Source: an uncultured Acidiferrobacteraceae bacterium (lineage in GTDB: Bacteria; Pseudomonadota; Gammaproteobacteria; Acidiferrobacterales; SZUA-150). From it: DNA of 61,284 nucleotides. Numbering within the stretch: position 1 is the first letter of the stretch; the number at the start of each line of letters is the position of its first letter. The position numbers and the translations under genes were made by a program. Of the stretch, positions 7,569 through 18,165 are shown piece after piece. The notes under the pieces are model-generated. The model saw only the letters and a program-made list of their open reading frames with translations. It made no database searches and was not told the DNA's origin. The DNA lies in NCBI GenBank assembly GCA_913009895.1, contig CAJVXY010000017.1:1-61284 (forward strand), read 5' to 3'.

Positions 7569-8965
7569 TGCGACTCTTGCCCAACTCCCTGTTCGGCCGA
7601 CTGGCACTGATTTTATTATCGGGCCTGATCCTGGCGCAGTTGGCGGGCACCGCACTTGAGTTTCGTGATCGTGGACAGCGCATGTTCCAGGCCAGTGGTT
7701 TGTACAGTGCGGAACGTATCGCCGCAATAGTTCGTTTACTGGATGATGTTAATATCACCGAACGCGAGCGGCTGGTGTCGATACTCAATATACCAACCCC
7801 GCGCGTTTCATTAACAACACCTGCCTGGTCGACACCGGTAAAAAAGATCGAGAACTGGCCAACGGTAGAGTTTCGTAAACGCCTGGCGCGGCAACTGGGT
7901 CAACGTTATACCCTGCGCGTAGCTGTCAGTGATAAACCGGCTTCAGACACCATGAGTGGCATGCATACATTCGGAGACCATGGCGGTGGCCACATGAAAA
8001 GCATGAGCATGGCAACACCTGATGCACTGGTATTTTTTGCCCAGGTGAAATTGACTGATGGTAGCTGGGTAACTTTTGAAAATCGGATTGCTGAAGAAAT
8101 TTTTGCGGATTCTTCCATTCTACTGCTGACACTGGCGATTCTTCTGGTGACGGTACTTTTTGTTTCACTACTGGCAGTTCGCCTGGTAACCCGGCCATTG
8201 ACCATGCTGGCACTGGCTGCCGACAAACTGGGCAGTGACATAAACCAGCCGCCATTGCCAGAGACCGGCCCGGTGGAAACACGCCATGCAGCCCATGCGT
8301 TTAACGCCATGCAACTTCGCTTACAGCGCTTCATTGAGGATCGCACGCGATTGCTATCGGCAATCTCCCATGATCTTAAAACGCCGATCACACGCATGCG
8401 CCTGCGCGCGGAAATGCTCAACGATCCCGAACAGCGCACCAGTTTCATAGACAATCTGGATGAAATGCAGGCAATTGCGTCCGAGACCCTGGATTTTCTG
8501 CGCGCTGATGATAGTCGTGAATCACTACAAGCAATAGATGTGTGTGTATTACTGGAAACAATAAAAGATGATGGCGCAGAACTGGGGCAGGACATCAAGA
8601 TCGACAGCTGCCAGTTGAACCCTTTTCGGGCGCGTCCGTTAGCATTAAAACGTTGCATTGTTAACCTGGTTGATAACGCTATCAAATACGGTGGCAGCGC
8701 CCGGATTTCAGCCAGTGAAAACGAGGAAACAATGATCATAACTGTGTCTGATACCGGACCGGGCATACCAGAACAAAAACTGGATACGGTATTTGAGCCG
8801 TTTTACAGGCTGGAGTCATCGCGCAGCAGGGAAACCGGCGGTACCGGTCTGGGCCTGAGCATTGCCCGGAATATCGCCTTGTCCCATGGCGGGGATTTAC
8901 GACTGGGCAATATCTCCCCTGGTGGGCTCAAGGCCACCCTGACCTTGCCCCGTAGACCCGTGTAG
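7565..8965 (+). CDS. Sensor histidine kinase with periplasmic His/Met cluster
   Basis: A 466-residue membrane kinase. Transmembrane helices lie at about 10-30 and 184-206, with a periplasmic domain of some 150 residues between them; HAMP spans about 205-258. The H-box is SAISHDLKTPITRMR with H269, and the ATPase domain has the N box (NLVDNAIKYG), DTGPGIPE and GGTGLGLSIARNI. Residues 130-149 of the periplasmic part contain M130, M133, H134, H139, H143, M144, M147 and M149, a likely metal-binding insert close to the second membrane helix. With the divergent His/Met-rich exported protein this suggests sensing of copper or a similar ion (inference). Architecture is EnvZ/CpxA-like. Confidence 0.93.
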   Translation: MMRLLPNSLFGRLALILLSGLILAQLAGTALEFRDRGQRMFQASGLYSAERIAAIVRLLDDVNITERERLVSILNIPTPRVSLTTPAWSTPVKKIENWPTVEFRKRLARQLGQRYTLRVAVSDKPASDTMSGMHTFGDHGGGHMKSMSMATPDALVFFAQVKLTDGSWVTFENRIAEEIFADSSILLLTLAILLVTVLFVSLLAVRLVTRPLTMLALAADKLGSDINQPPLPETGPVETRHAAHAFNAMQLRLQRFIEDRTRLLSAISHDLKTPITRMRLRAEMLNDPEQRTSFIDNLDEMQAIASETLDFLRADDSRESLQAIDVCVLLETIKDDGAELGQDIKIDSCQLNPFRARPLALKRCIVNLVDNAIKYGGSARISASENEETMIITVSDTGPGIPEQKLDTVFEPFYRLESSRSRETGGTGLGLSIARNIALSHGGDLRLGNISPGGLKATLTLPRRPV

Positions 8966-9108
8966 TCTCCAGCATATACCTCGTTTTTTCTTTTACGGGT
9001 CTGGATAGAAACATAAATTGGCCCTAAATACCGTCCTTGATTGTGTAGTACGATTCTATTTCTCTGGTAAACTTTACCCCGTGTTTCATAATCCATAGAA
9101 TTACTGTT

Positions 9109-9840
9109 ATGACAAAAAAACGACTCTACCTACCCGCCATTATTGGCTTTGTACTGATTGTGCTATCCATACTAGCCGCAATGTCAGGTCCCATAGGCAG
9201 CCGTATTGGTTGGTGGGATTTCGATTACGCAGTGGCAATTGCAAAATGGTCAGCTTACGTCGCAATGTTTGGCGCACTACTGTGTTTTTCCGGGTTAATT
9301 TTTGCCCGCCCCGGCAGCAACCACCGGGGTTTTATTATCAGCCTGTTAGGCATAATTTTATTCGTACCCATGCTGCTGTTTCTGCAATCATGGAAAGAGG
9401 CCAAACTAACGTCGCCCCCGATCCAGGACATTACAACGACCACAGAAAACCTGCCGACATTCTGGTATGCACCCAATTCCCGGGATTACGGTGGCGATGT
9501 GATCGCGGCATTACAGGAAGAATTTTATCCGGATATCAAACCCTTAATTTTGCCTGTTTCCATGGACAAGGCCTTTGACCTGTCTGTTGAACTGATCAAC
9601 GATTATGGTTGGCAACTTTGGGCCCCAAGCCGCGATGAGATGCACATTGAAGCAACTCAAAAAACATTCTGGTTTGGCTTCAGCGATGATGTGGTTATTC
9701 ATATTACGAAAATTGATCAAAACAACAGCCGAATCGACATGCGCTCTTCTTCCCGTTTTGGCGGGGGTGGTGATGGTGGCACCAATGCAAACCGGATACG
9801 AATGTTTTTTAGTGATCTAAAGGAGCGCAGCCAACAGTAA
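9109..9840 (+). CDS. DUF1499 family membrane protein
   Basis: A 243-residue protein with three hydrophobic segments at the N-terminus (about 8-26, 43-64, 73-94) and then a DUF1499 domain. The domain is recognised by PPIQDITTTTENLPTF near 103-118, the middle VSMDKAFDLSVELINDYGW, and the C-terminal NSRIDMRSSSRFGGGGDGG followed by NANRIRMFFSDL. The role of DUF1499 is not established. The gene stands alone on the plus strand, 143 bases after the sensor kinase, and converges on lpdA with a 43-base gap. No link to the two-component system can be argued beyond position. Confidence 0.88.
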   Translation: MTKKRLYLPAIIGFVLIVLSILAAMSGPIGSRIGWWDFDYAVAIAKWSAYVAMFGALLCFSGLIFARPGSNHRGFIISLLGIILFVPMLLFLQSWKEAKLTSPPIQDITTTTENLPTFWYAPNSRDYGGDVIAALQEEFYPDIKPLILPVSMDKAFDLSVELINDYGWQLWAPSRDEMHIEATQKTFWFGFSDDVVIHITKIDQNNSRIDMRSSSRFGGGGDGGTNANRIRMFFSDLKERSQQ

Positions 9841-9883
9841 AGGACACTGCTCCGGGCAATCTTTTACGGCACCTGAATTCTGG

Positions 9884-11332
<1,449 letters not shown>

Positions 11333-11340
11333 TTATTTGT

Positions 11341-12621
11341 TTATATATCAAGTAACAATCGATCAGGATCTTCCAGGGAGTCCTTGATATGGACAAGAAA
11401 TTGCACCGCGCCCTGGCCGTCGACAATACGATGATCATAAGACAAGGCCACATACATCATGGGTCGAATGACAATTTCACCTTCCACGACAACGGGTTTG
11501 TCCTCGATCTTGTGCATGCCCAATATTGCGCTTTGTGGCGGGTTCAGGATAGGAGTGGACAACATGGAACCAAAAACACCGCCATTGGTAATCGTGAAAG
11601 TACCACCGGTTATTTCCTCAATGCTTAATGAGCCATCTTTTGCCTTGTTGGCGTAATCAACAATTTGCGACTCAATACCGGCCATGGTTTGAACATCTGC
11701 GTTACGTAAAATCGGAACCACCAAACCCCGGGGCGAACCCACTGCAATGCCAATATCAAAATATCCATGGTAAATAATATCGTGGCCATCGATTGATGCA
11801 TTGATTTCAGGATAGTGTCTCAATGCCTCTGTGACTGCCTTGACAAAAAATGACATAAAACCAAGTCGTACGCCGTGCTCTTTTTCAAATGCTGCTTTAT
11901 ATTTTTTTCGCAGCATCATTACTGGCTGCATATTAATTTCATTGAAGGTAGTCAGGATTGCTGCAGTTTGCTGGGCCGCTACTAAACGTTCGGCAACTTT
12001 AGCGCGCAGGCGCGACATGGCCACCCGTTTTTCCGGACGGCCGTTAACACTGGCACCAGTTACTGAAGTACCGGCCGGTTTGGACACAGGTACAGGTGCT
12101 GGCTTAGCTGCATCTGTATTTTTCGTTTCCAGGTACCTCAACACGTCTTCTTTTAATATCCGACCGCCTTTGCCTGAACCGGTGACCAGTTTGTCCGTTA
12201 TGCCATTTTCCTGCATCATTTTATATGCCGAGGGATTGATAGTTGGCACTGCCGTTTCAGTTTTAGTGGCGGTTTTATTTTTTGATTGTCTTGTTGTCTT
12301 TTTATTATTGCCATTTTTATTTCCGGCTTTTTTGACCAGTTTAGTCCGGGATTTATTTTGGGATTTATTTTTAGTATCATCATGAGTATCATTAAGGCGC
12401 GCCAGTAACTGGCCAGAAACAACGGTGGCACCGTCCTGTTCAAATATTTCTTCCAGCACGCCATCAACGGGTGCCGGTATTTCAAAAACAACTTTGTCGG
12501 TTTCTACATCTGCCAACACATCTCCACGACTCACTGCTTCACCGGCCAGTTTGTGCCAGGCAACCAGTGTGCCATCAACAATTGATTCTGGAAAAACAGG
12601 AACGGTAATCTCCAATGACAT
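11341..12621 (-). CDS. sucB: Dihydrolipoyllysine-residue succinyltransferase (E2)
   Basis: Core of the 2-oxoglutarate dehydrogenase complex. Domains in order: one lipoyl domain at about 2-76, with the lipoylated K43 in [12 protein letters not shown]; a linker very rich in Lys, Asn, Thr and Gln at about 80-128; the E3/E1-binding domain at about 130-166 ([12 protein letters not shown]); and the catalytic domain to residue 426 with H397 and D401 in [15 protein letters not shown]. The linker is more basic and Asn-rich than the usual Ala/Pro-rich one, which may alter flexibility but is probably neutral. It sits between sucA (63 bases upstream) and lpdA. Confidence 0.97.
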   Translation of the reverse strand: MSLEITVPVFPESIVDGTLVAWHKLAGEAVSRGDVLADVETDKVVFEIPAPVDGVLEEIFEQDGATVVSGQLLARLNDTHDDTKNKSQNKSRTKLVKKAGNKNGNNKKTTRQSKNKTATKTETAVPTINPSAYKMMQENGITDKLVTGSGKGGRILKEDVLRYLETKNTDAAKPAPVPVSKPAGTSVTGASVNGRPEKRVAMSRLRAKVAERLVAAQQTAAILTTFNEINMQPVMMLRKKYKAAFEKEHGVRLGFMSFFVKAVTEALRHYPEINASIDGHDIIYHGYFDIGIAVGSPRGLVVPILRNADVQTMAGIESQIVDYANKAKDGSLSIEEITGGTFTITNGGVFGSMLSTPILNPPQSAILGMHKIEDKPVVVEGEIVIRPMMYVALSYDHRIVDGQGAVQFLVHIKDSLEDPDRLLLDI

Positions 12622-12684
12622 ACATTATCCTTTTATTAGTATCTGCCTGTATCTTACCCCTTGACCTTATTTTAGCTCAACCAT

Positions 12685-15597
12685 TTATGGTTTAATTGGT
12701 ACTGTACTGGGACTGCCCAGAGCCGTATCGAGCAAATCCCGTAACTGTTGCTTATGCAACGAGTTATTACCCACTGCCGTTGCCGCTGATAGTGGCCGGC
12801 CAGCATATTCCAGATAATTATTGTCGCCAATCTCCGCACGCATGTGATGTTGACTGGTATACCAGGCGCCCTGATTTTTTGGCTCTTCCTGTACCCATAT
12901 AAATTTATCAGCGTTGGCATACCGTTTAATTTCCTGCTGCAATAAGTCGCCCGGGAAAGGATAAAGTTGCTCAATACGCACTATGGCCACATCGTCGCGT
13001 TTTTCTTGCTGGCATTTACCTAATATATCAAAATAAATTTTACCGCTACAAAATAATACTCGATTTATTTTAGAATCATTTTTCCTGTCCTGGTGGCCAA
13101 TCAGTTTCTGGAATCCACCATTGGTGAATTCTGACGGAGAACTGACGGCAAGTTTGTGCCTTAACAGGCTTTTTGGTGTCATCACGATCAAGGGTTTACG
13201 AAATTGCTGTTTCATTTGTCGGCGCAACAAATGGAATATTTGGGCAGGGGTTGTTGGTACACAAACTTGCATGTTCTGTTCGGCGCAAAGTTGCATATAT
13301 CGCTCCAGCCTGGCGGAGCTGTGTTCCGGCCCCTGGCCTTCATATCCATGGGGCAGGAACATAACCAGGCCACACATACGGCCCCATTTTTGCTCACCCG
13401 CACTAATGAACTGGTCTATTACTACCTGGGCGTTATTGGCAAAATCCCCAAACTGCGCTTCCCAGATTGTTAAGGTATCCGGATCCGAAATGGCGTAACC
13501 ATATTCAAATGCCAGTACTGCCTCTTCCGAAAGCAAAGAATTAATCACCAGGAAACTGGCATTGGTATTTTTTAAATTACGTAATGGCACATAAGAGCTG
13601 CCATCTACCTGGTTGTAGAGCACTGCATGCCTGTGAAAAAAAGTGCCACGGCCACTATCCTGCCCAGACAAGCGCACATCATAACCTTCTGCTAACAAAC
13701 TTGCATAAGCCATAATTTCAGCATAGCCCCAGTCTACGGGCTTTTCACCTCCGGTCATGCTGCTGCGACTGGCAAAAATTTTCGCCACACTATGGTGTAG
13801 CTCAAAACCCTCAGGCAACTTTGATAACTGGGCACTTAAGTCTTTTATCAGCGCCTGGGGTATTGTTGTATCAACCTCACCGTCAGGTTGTTTGCCTTTG
13901 TATTTTTTCCAGTCTGCCGCATTGGGGTAAACGGTATCATCTTTCATCAGGCTGGGAGCGATCACGTCTCCTGCATCCAGGGACTGATAATATTTTTCTA
14001 ATAGTATTTTTGCGCTGTCACTACTGATTACGCCATCGTTAAACAGTTTCTCGGCATACAGCTCACGTGTCGTCTTTTTTTGTTTAATCTTTTTATACAT
14101 CATGGGTTGCGTGGCCATCGGCTCATCTGCTTCGCTATGGCCATGGCGTCGATAACACACCAAATCAATTACCACATCTTTACGAAATCTTATTCGGTAA
14201 TCCAGTGCCATACGGGTGATAAATAACACCGCTTCGGGATTATCGCCGTCCACATGAAATATGGGCGCGCCAACCATTTTTGCCACATCGGTACAGTACT
14301 GGGACGAACGCGCATCCTCAAGATTGCTGGTTGTGAATCCAATCTGGTTATTGATGACAATATGGACCGTGCCTTTTGTAGCGTAGCCCCTTGACTGGGA
14401 CATGCTGAATGTTTCCATAACCACGCCCTGGCCAGCAAACGCGGCATCACCATGAATCAATACTGGCATCACCAAACTACCATGGCTGTCTTTGCTTCGT
14501 TCCTGGCGCGCCCGCACCGATCCTTCAACCACAGGATCTATTATTTCCAGGTGCGATGGATTAAATGCCACGACAACGTGGCAAGGCCCACCTGCCGTTT
14601 TTATGTCGGACGAATAGCCACTGTGATATTTCACATCACCGGAACCGTTGCCATTTTGTTTGGATTTGTTCTCAAATTCCAGGAACAGGTCAGCCGGTTT
14701 CTTACCCATAACGTTGATCAATACATTCAGCCGTCCACGGTGGGCCATGCCGATAATGACCTCCTTCAGGCCTTTGGCACCAGCGCGCTGAATCAATTCA
14801 TCCAGTAATGGAATCAGGCTTTCACCCCCCTCCAGGGAAAATCTTTTTTGGCCGACATATTTTCGGTGCAAATAAAGTTCCAGCGCCTCAGCTGCTGTGA
14901 TTCGTTCTAACAAACGAATTTTTATTTCTTTTTCGGGATTAAGTTGCTGAATTCTGCCCTCGAGTCGCTCTTGTATCCAACGCTTCTCGCCCGTATTGGT
15001 GATGTACATATATTCAGCCCCAATGGGACCGCTATAGGTTTCTTCCAGCTGAATTATAATTTCCCGCAGGCTAACTTTATCGGGTGCAACAAGGGAGCCA
15101 GTTCCAAACTCGGTATCAAGGTCGGCTGGGCCCAGACCATGAAATTCAAGGTTCAATTCAGGTAATATCAGGGACTCGGTTGCTACAAGGGGATTAAAAT
15201 GAGCCTGTTGGTGACCACGAAACCGGTAGGCATTGATTAACTGCAAAACTCGAATCTGCTTGCCATCATTGGGGGCAGTGGTGTCACTAGCCACCTTAAT
15301 ATCCGCACTGTATAAATTATCGATTGAAGACGTGACCGATCGATGCAGGTTTTGCGCCTGGATCAGGTGTCGAAATTGTGATCGTATATCGGCATGGGAG
15401 TAATCAGCTGCTTCGCCATGGGCGCCATCGTCTACCGGTGGCAACACATCAAAATAGTGTCGCCAGTTTGGGCTGACAGAATCCGGGTTATGCAAATATG
15501 ATTCGTAGAGGGACTCGAGATAAGGGGCATTGCCGCCAGCAAGGTAACTGCTTTGTTGCAGTTCTGCGAAAGTCTTCAGCTTAGAAACAGTGTCCAT
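12685..15597 (-). CDS. sucA: 2-oxoglutarate dehydrogenase E1 component
   Basis: The thiamine-diphosphate-dependent decarboxylase that begins the conversion of 2-oxoglutarate to succinyl-CoA. At 970 residues it is slightly longer than E. coli SucA (933). The N-terminal segment has the conserved SSYLAGGNAPYLESLYESYL; the ThDP core includes IGMAHRGRLNVLINVMGK and HGDAAFAGQGVVMETFSMS; the C-terminal transketolase part includes GQDSGRGTFFHRHAV, and EPKNQGAWYTSQHH lies near the end. It heads the sucA-sucB-lpdA operon. A hairpin-rich stretch separates it from the acetolactate synthase gene upstream, so it probably has its own promoter in the 136-base gap. Confidence 0.98.
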   Translation of the reverse strand: MDTVSKLKTFAELQQSSYLAGGNAPYLESLYESYLHNPDSVSPNWRHYFDVLPPVDDGAHGEAADYSHADIRSQFRHLIQAQNLHRSVTSSIDNLYSADIKVASDTTAPNDGKQIRVLQLINAYRFRGHQQAHFNPLVATESLILPELNLEFHGLGPADLDTEFGTGSLVAPDKVSLREIIIQLEETYSGPIGAEYMYITNTGEKRWIQERLEGRIQQLNPEKEIKIRLLERITAAEALELYLHRKYVGQKRFSLEGGESLIPLLDELIQRAGAKGLKEVIIGMAHRGRLNVLINVMGKKPADLFLEFENKSKQNGNGSGDVKYHSGYSSDIKTAGGPCHVVVAFNPSHLEIIDPVVEGSVRARQERSKDSHGSLVMPVLIHGDAAFAGQGVVMETFSMSQSRGYATKGTVHIVINNQIGFTTSNLEDARSSQYCTDVAKMVGAPIFHVDGDNPEAVLFITRMALDYRIRFRKDVVIDLVCYRRHGHSEADEPMATQPMMYKKIKQKKTTRELYAEKLFNDGVISSDSAKILLEKYYQSLDAGDVIAPSLMKDDTVYPNAADWKKYKGKQPDGEVDTTIPQALIKDLSAQLSKLPEGFELHHSVAKIFASRSSMTGGEKPVDWGYAEIMAYASLLAEGYDVRLSGQDSGRGTFFHRHAVLYNQVDGSSYVPLRNLKNTNASFLVINSLLSEEAVLAFEYGYAISDPDTLTIWEAQFGDFANNAQVVIDQFISAGEQKWGRMCGLVMFLPHGYEGQGPEHSSARLERYMQLCAEQNMQVCVPTTPAQIFHLLRRQMKQQFRKPLIVMTPKSLLRHKLAVSSPSEFTNGGFQKLIGHQDRKNDSKINRVLFCSGKIYFDILGKCQQEKRDDVAIVRIEQLYPFPGDLLQQEIKRYANADKFIWVQEEPKNQGAWYTSQHHMRAEIGDNNYLEYAGRPLSAATAVGNNSLHKQQLRDLLDTALGSPSTVPIKP

Positions 15598-15680
15598 ATT
15601 ATTCCGTCTCGTTCATGGTTTAACCGGTCAATAGTAGAACGGGGCTACATATACAGACTCTAGCACGTTGTGGTACCCAG

Positions 15681-15735
15681 AAAAGCATCAATTTCAGTGC
15701 TTTTTAGGATGTTTTTTTATTTTGTAAAAAACATC
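15681..15735 (-). terminator. Two hairpins after the acetolactate synthase gene, likely terminator
   Basis: GATGTTTTTTT and TAAAAAACATC (15708-15735) pair right at the acetolactate synthase stop, and AAAAGCA (15681-15687) pairs with TGCTTTT (15698-15704). Both stems end in A/T runs, so termination is possible on either strand. The stems are A/T-rich and weak, which lowers confidence. Confidence 0.45.
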
Positions 15736-17365
15736 AAATTGGGCAAATTTTTTCACCCAGTTTTTCGGTTAAACGCATGTTTTCACTGTAATCAACCGGG
15801 CAATCGATAATACTGACAGTATTATCCGCCAGTGCCTGTTTCAGGGTAGGCAGCAAGTCTGCCGTTTTCTCTATACGGTAGCCCGTGGCGCCAAAAGATT
15901 CGGCGTAGGTAACGAAATCCGGGTTATTAAATTTGATATTCGAGGTGCGTTTAAACTGTACTTTTTGTTTCCATTCAATCAAACCGTAAGCGCCATCAGT
16001 CCAAATGAGTATGACAAGGGATAACTTCAGTCGCATGGCCGTTTCTATTTCCTGGGAATTCATTAAAAATCCGGCATCACCGGTGACGGCCACAACTTTT
16101 TGTCCAGGTAATGCATATGCCGCGGCAATCGCACCGGGTACGGCAATGCCCATGCTGGCAAACCCATTTGAAATAATACAGGTATTGGCCTTTTCTGCCG
16201 GATACATACGCGCCATCCACATTTTGTGCGCACCCACATCAACCACGGCAATGTCTTGCGGACGCAAGGCAGTGCGTAAATCTCGAATGATGCGCTGCGG
16301 TTTTACTGGAAAGGCTTCCACATCGGCGTCCTCATTTAATTCATCCATGATGACCTGGTGCAAATGTTCAAAATCATTCCCGTGATGGGGGTGGGCCTCG
16401 CCAGCCAGTTCCTTCAGGGACTCTGAAATATTACCAACAATGCCGGAGGCAACGATATAACTGGCATCAACTTCTGCGGGCCGGGTATCGATATGAATTA
16501 TTTTTCGATCGCGGGTCTTGTGCCAAAGGTAGGGATGATATTCAACAATGTCATAACCAATACAGATAATTACGTCCGCACGATCGAAACCACAGGAAAC
16601 GTAATCATGGGCCTGGAGACCAACCGTGCCCAGGCTCAGGGGATGGGAGCTGGGAATCACGCCCTTGGCCATAAACGTGGTAGCAACTGAAATGTTTAAT
16701 TTTTCCGCAAATTCAACCAGCATATCAGCAGCATTTGCCCGAACAATGCCGTTGCCAGCCATGATCAGCGGAAATTTCGCCTTGGAAATTATTTCAGCGG
16801 ACTGGTCCAGCTTGTGCTGGGTCGGACTGGGGGCAGCGGCAGACTGCACATGCAATGGCTCGCTGTCAGTCTCCATGGCAGCAATGTTTTCCGGAAAATC
16901 TATAAAACAGGCGCCAGGTTTTTCTACCTGGGAAATCTTGAAGGCCTTGCGAACTATCTCAGGCACAATTTCCGGTTCCAGGATCTGGGCAGCATATTTT
17001 GTGATGGGCCGAAACATATTTACCAGGTCAAGCACCTGGTGTGATTCTTTGTGTAAACGGGTCGTAGCGGCCTGTCCGGCAAGGGCCACCACCGGTGAGT
17101 GATCCATATTGGCATCGGCAACGCCGGTAACAAGATTAGTGGCGCCCGGCCCCAGGGTCGCCAGGCATACCCCGGCTTTACCTGTTAGTCGCCCGTAAAC
17201 ATCTGCCATAAATGCGGCGCCCTGCTCATGACGCGTTGTGACAAATTTAATACTGGAGTCAAGTAGCGCATCCATGACATCAAGATTTTCTTCGCCGGGG
17301 ATGCCGAAGATTACTTCAACGCCTTCATTTTCTAGACACTTGATGAAAAGTTGCGCTGCATTCAT
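15734..17365 (-). CDS. alsS: Acetolactate synthase large subunit (catabolic AlsS type)
   Basis: A 543-residue thiamine-diphosphate enzyme that condenses two pyruvates to acetolactate. The catalytic glutamate is E47 in TTRHEQGAAFMADVYGR, the central FAD/DHS-like domain covers about 190-330, and the ThDP-Mg motif begins at GDAGFLMN (429) and runs to about 457 (WTDGAYG). No regulatory small-subunit (ilvH/ilvN) gene is adjacent, and the sequence reads closer to the single-subunit catabolic AlsS/BudB group than to IlvB/IlvI. Other ThDP enzymes with the same fold cannot be fully excluded. It follows the DsbA-like gene by 44 bases on the same strand. The role here could be acetoin formation or pyruvate overflow (inference). 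Confidence 0.88.
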   Translation of the reverse strand: MNAAQLFIKCLENEGVEVIFGIPGEENLDVMDALLDSSIKFVTTRHEQGAAFMADVYGRLTGKAGVCLATLGPGATNLVTGVADANMDHSPVVALAGQAATTRLHKESHQVLDLVNMFRPITKYAAQILEPEIVPEIVRKAFKISQVEKPGACFIDFPENIAAMETDSEPLHVQSAAAPSPTQHKLDQSAEIISKAKFPLIMAGNGIVRANAADMLVEFAEKLNISVATTFMAKGVIPSSHPLSLGTVGLQAHDYVSCGFDRADVIICIGYDIVEYHPYLWHKTRDRKIIHIDTRPAEVDASYIVASGIVGNISESLKELAGEAHPHHGNDFEHLHQVIMDELNEDADVEAFPVKPQRIIRDLRTALRPQDIAVVDVGAHKMWMARMYPAEKANTCIISNGFASMGIAVPGAIAAAYALPGQKVVAVTGDAGFLMNSQEIETAMRLKLSLVILIWTDGAYGLIEWKQKVQFKRTSNIKFNNPDFVTYAESFGATGYRIEKTADLLPTLKQALADNTVSIIDCPVDYSENMRLTEKLGEKICPI

Positions 17366-17409
17366 ATCGTGGCCTTTGTCTGGAATTGGTGTTTCAAAAA
17401 ATCAGGAAT

Positions 17410-18051
17410 TTATTTTTTCTCTTTGGCTATTTTATTCACCAGGTAGTCGACCACTTGCATCATTTTTACCTGGCTGCCGGCACTGTCCGCGCCAACAACA
17501 TAACGGCCGTCTACTACCATGTTGGGCACTGAGCGGATGCCGTATTTCTGGCTCAATTGCAGTGCTATCCTGATTTTTTTATCCACATCAAACGAGTCCC
17601 AGGCCTTGAGAAATTCGGCCTTGCTGACGCCGTTACTGGTAATAAAACTCACAATGTCCGCCTTGTTGCTCATTTTTGATTTACTGTTTTGAACACTGTC
17701 AAAAAACTTGCCGTGCAGGGCATCCACTTTATTTAAGGATTCCAGTGAATAATACAAACGCGCGTGGACTTCCCACTTGGGCAAAAATGCCGGCGTCCGG
17801 ACAAATAAAGCGGCCTTCGGTTTAGTCTTCAACCACTCCCCCAGTAAGGGCTCAAGGCGGTAACAATGGGGGCAGCCGTACCAGAAAAACTCCCTGACCT
17901 CGACTTTTTTGCCTGTTTTCAGTGAGTCGCTGAACGGCATTTCAATGTAATGCTGACCTTCAATAAACTGGGCGCCATTTGCAACGGGCAGTAACAAACC
18001 GAGCAGAGCCAGAACAGTTGCAATCCTTACAGCAAGATTTTTTGTTATCAT
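17410..18051 (-). CDS. dsbA: Thiol:disulfide interchange protein DsbA
   Basis: Periplasmic oxidoreductase that introduces disulfides into exported proteins. The 213 residues start with a signal peptide (about 1-27, cleavage near NGA before QFIEG). The active site is C60-P-H-C63 in REFFWYGCPHCYRLEP, the CPHC of true DsbA, and the cis-proline loop is GIRSVPNMVVDG near 171-182. The length and the helical insert between these two motifs fit DsbA rather than DsbC/DsbG. No dsbB is in this window. It lies upstream of the acetolactate synthase gene with a short gap; co-transcription is possible but there is no functional link that I know of. Confidence 0.95.
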   Translation of the reverse strand: MITKNLAVRIATVLALLGLLLPVANGAQFIEGQHYIEMPFSDSLKTGKKVEVREFFWYGCPHCYRLEPLLGEWLKTKPKAALFVRTPAFLPKWEVHARLYYSLESLNKVDALHGKFFDSVQNSKSKMSNKADIVSFITSNGVSKAEFLKAWDSFDVDKKIRIALQLSQKYGIRSVPNMVVDGRYVVGADSAGSQVKMMQVVDYLVNKIAKEKK

Positions 18052-18165
18052 TTATTTCCTCCAGAACAGGAAGCACCCGGAATTATGGGCGCAACGGTTA
18101 TTTAAATTAAGACATTAGATTTCAATTAAAATTCATTACCAAATATGATATTTGGCAATTATATT

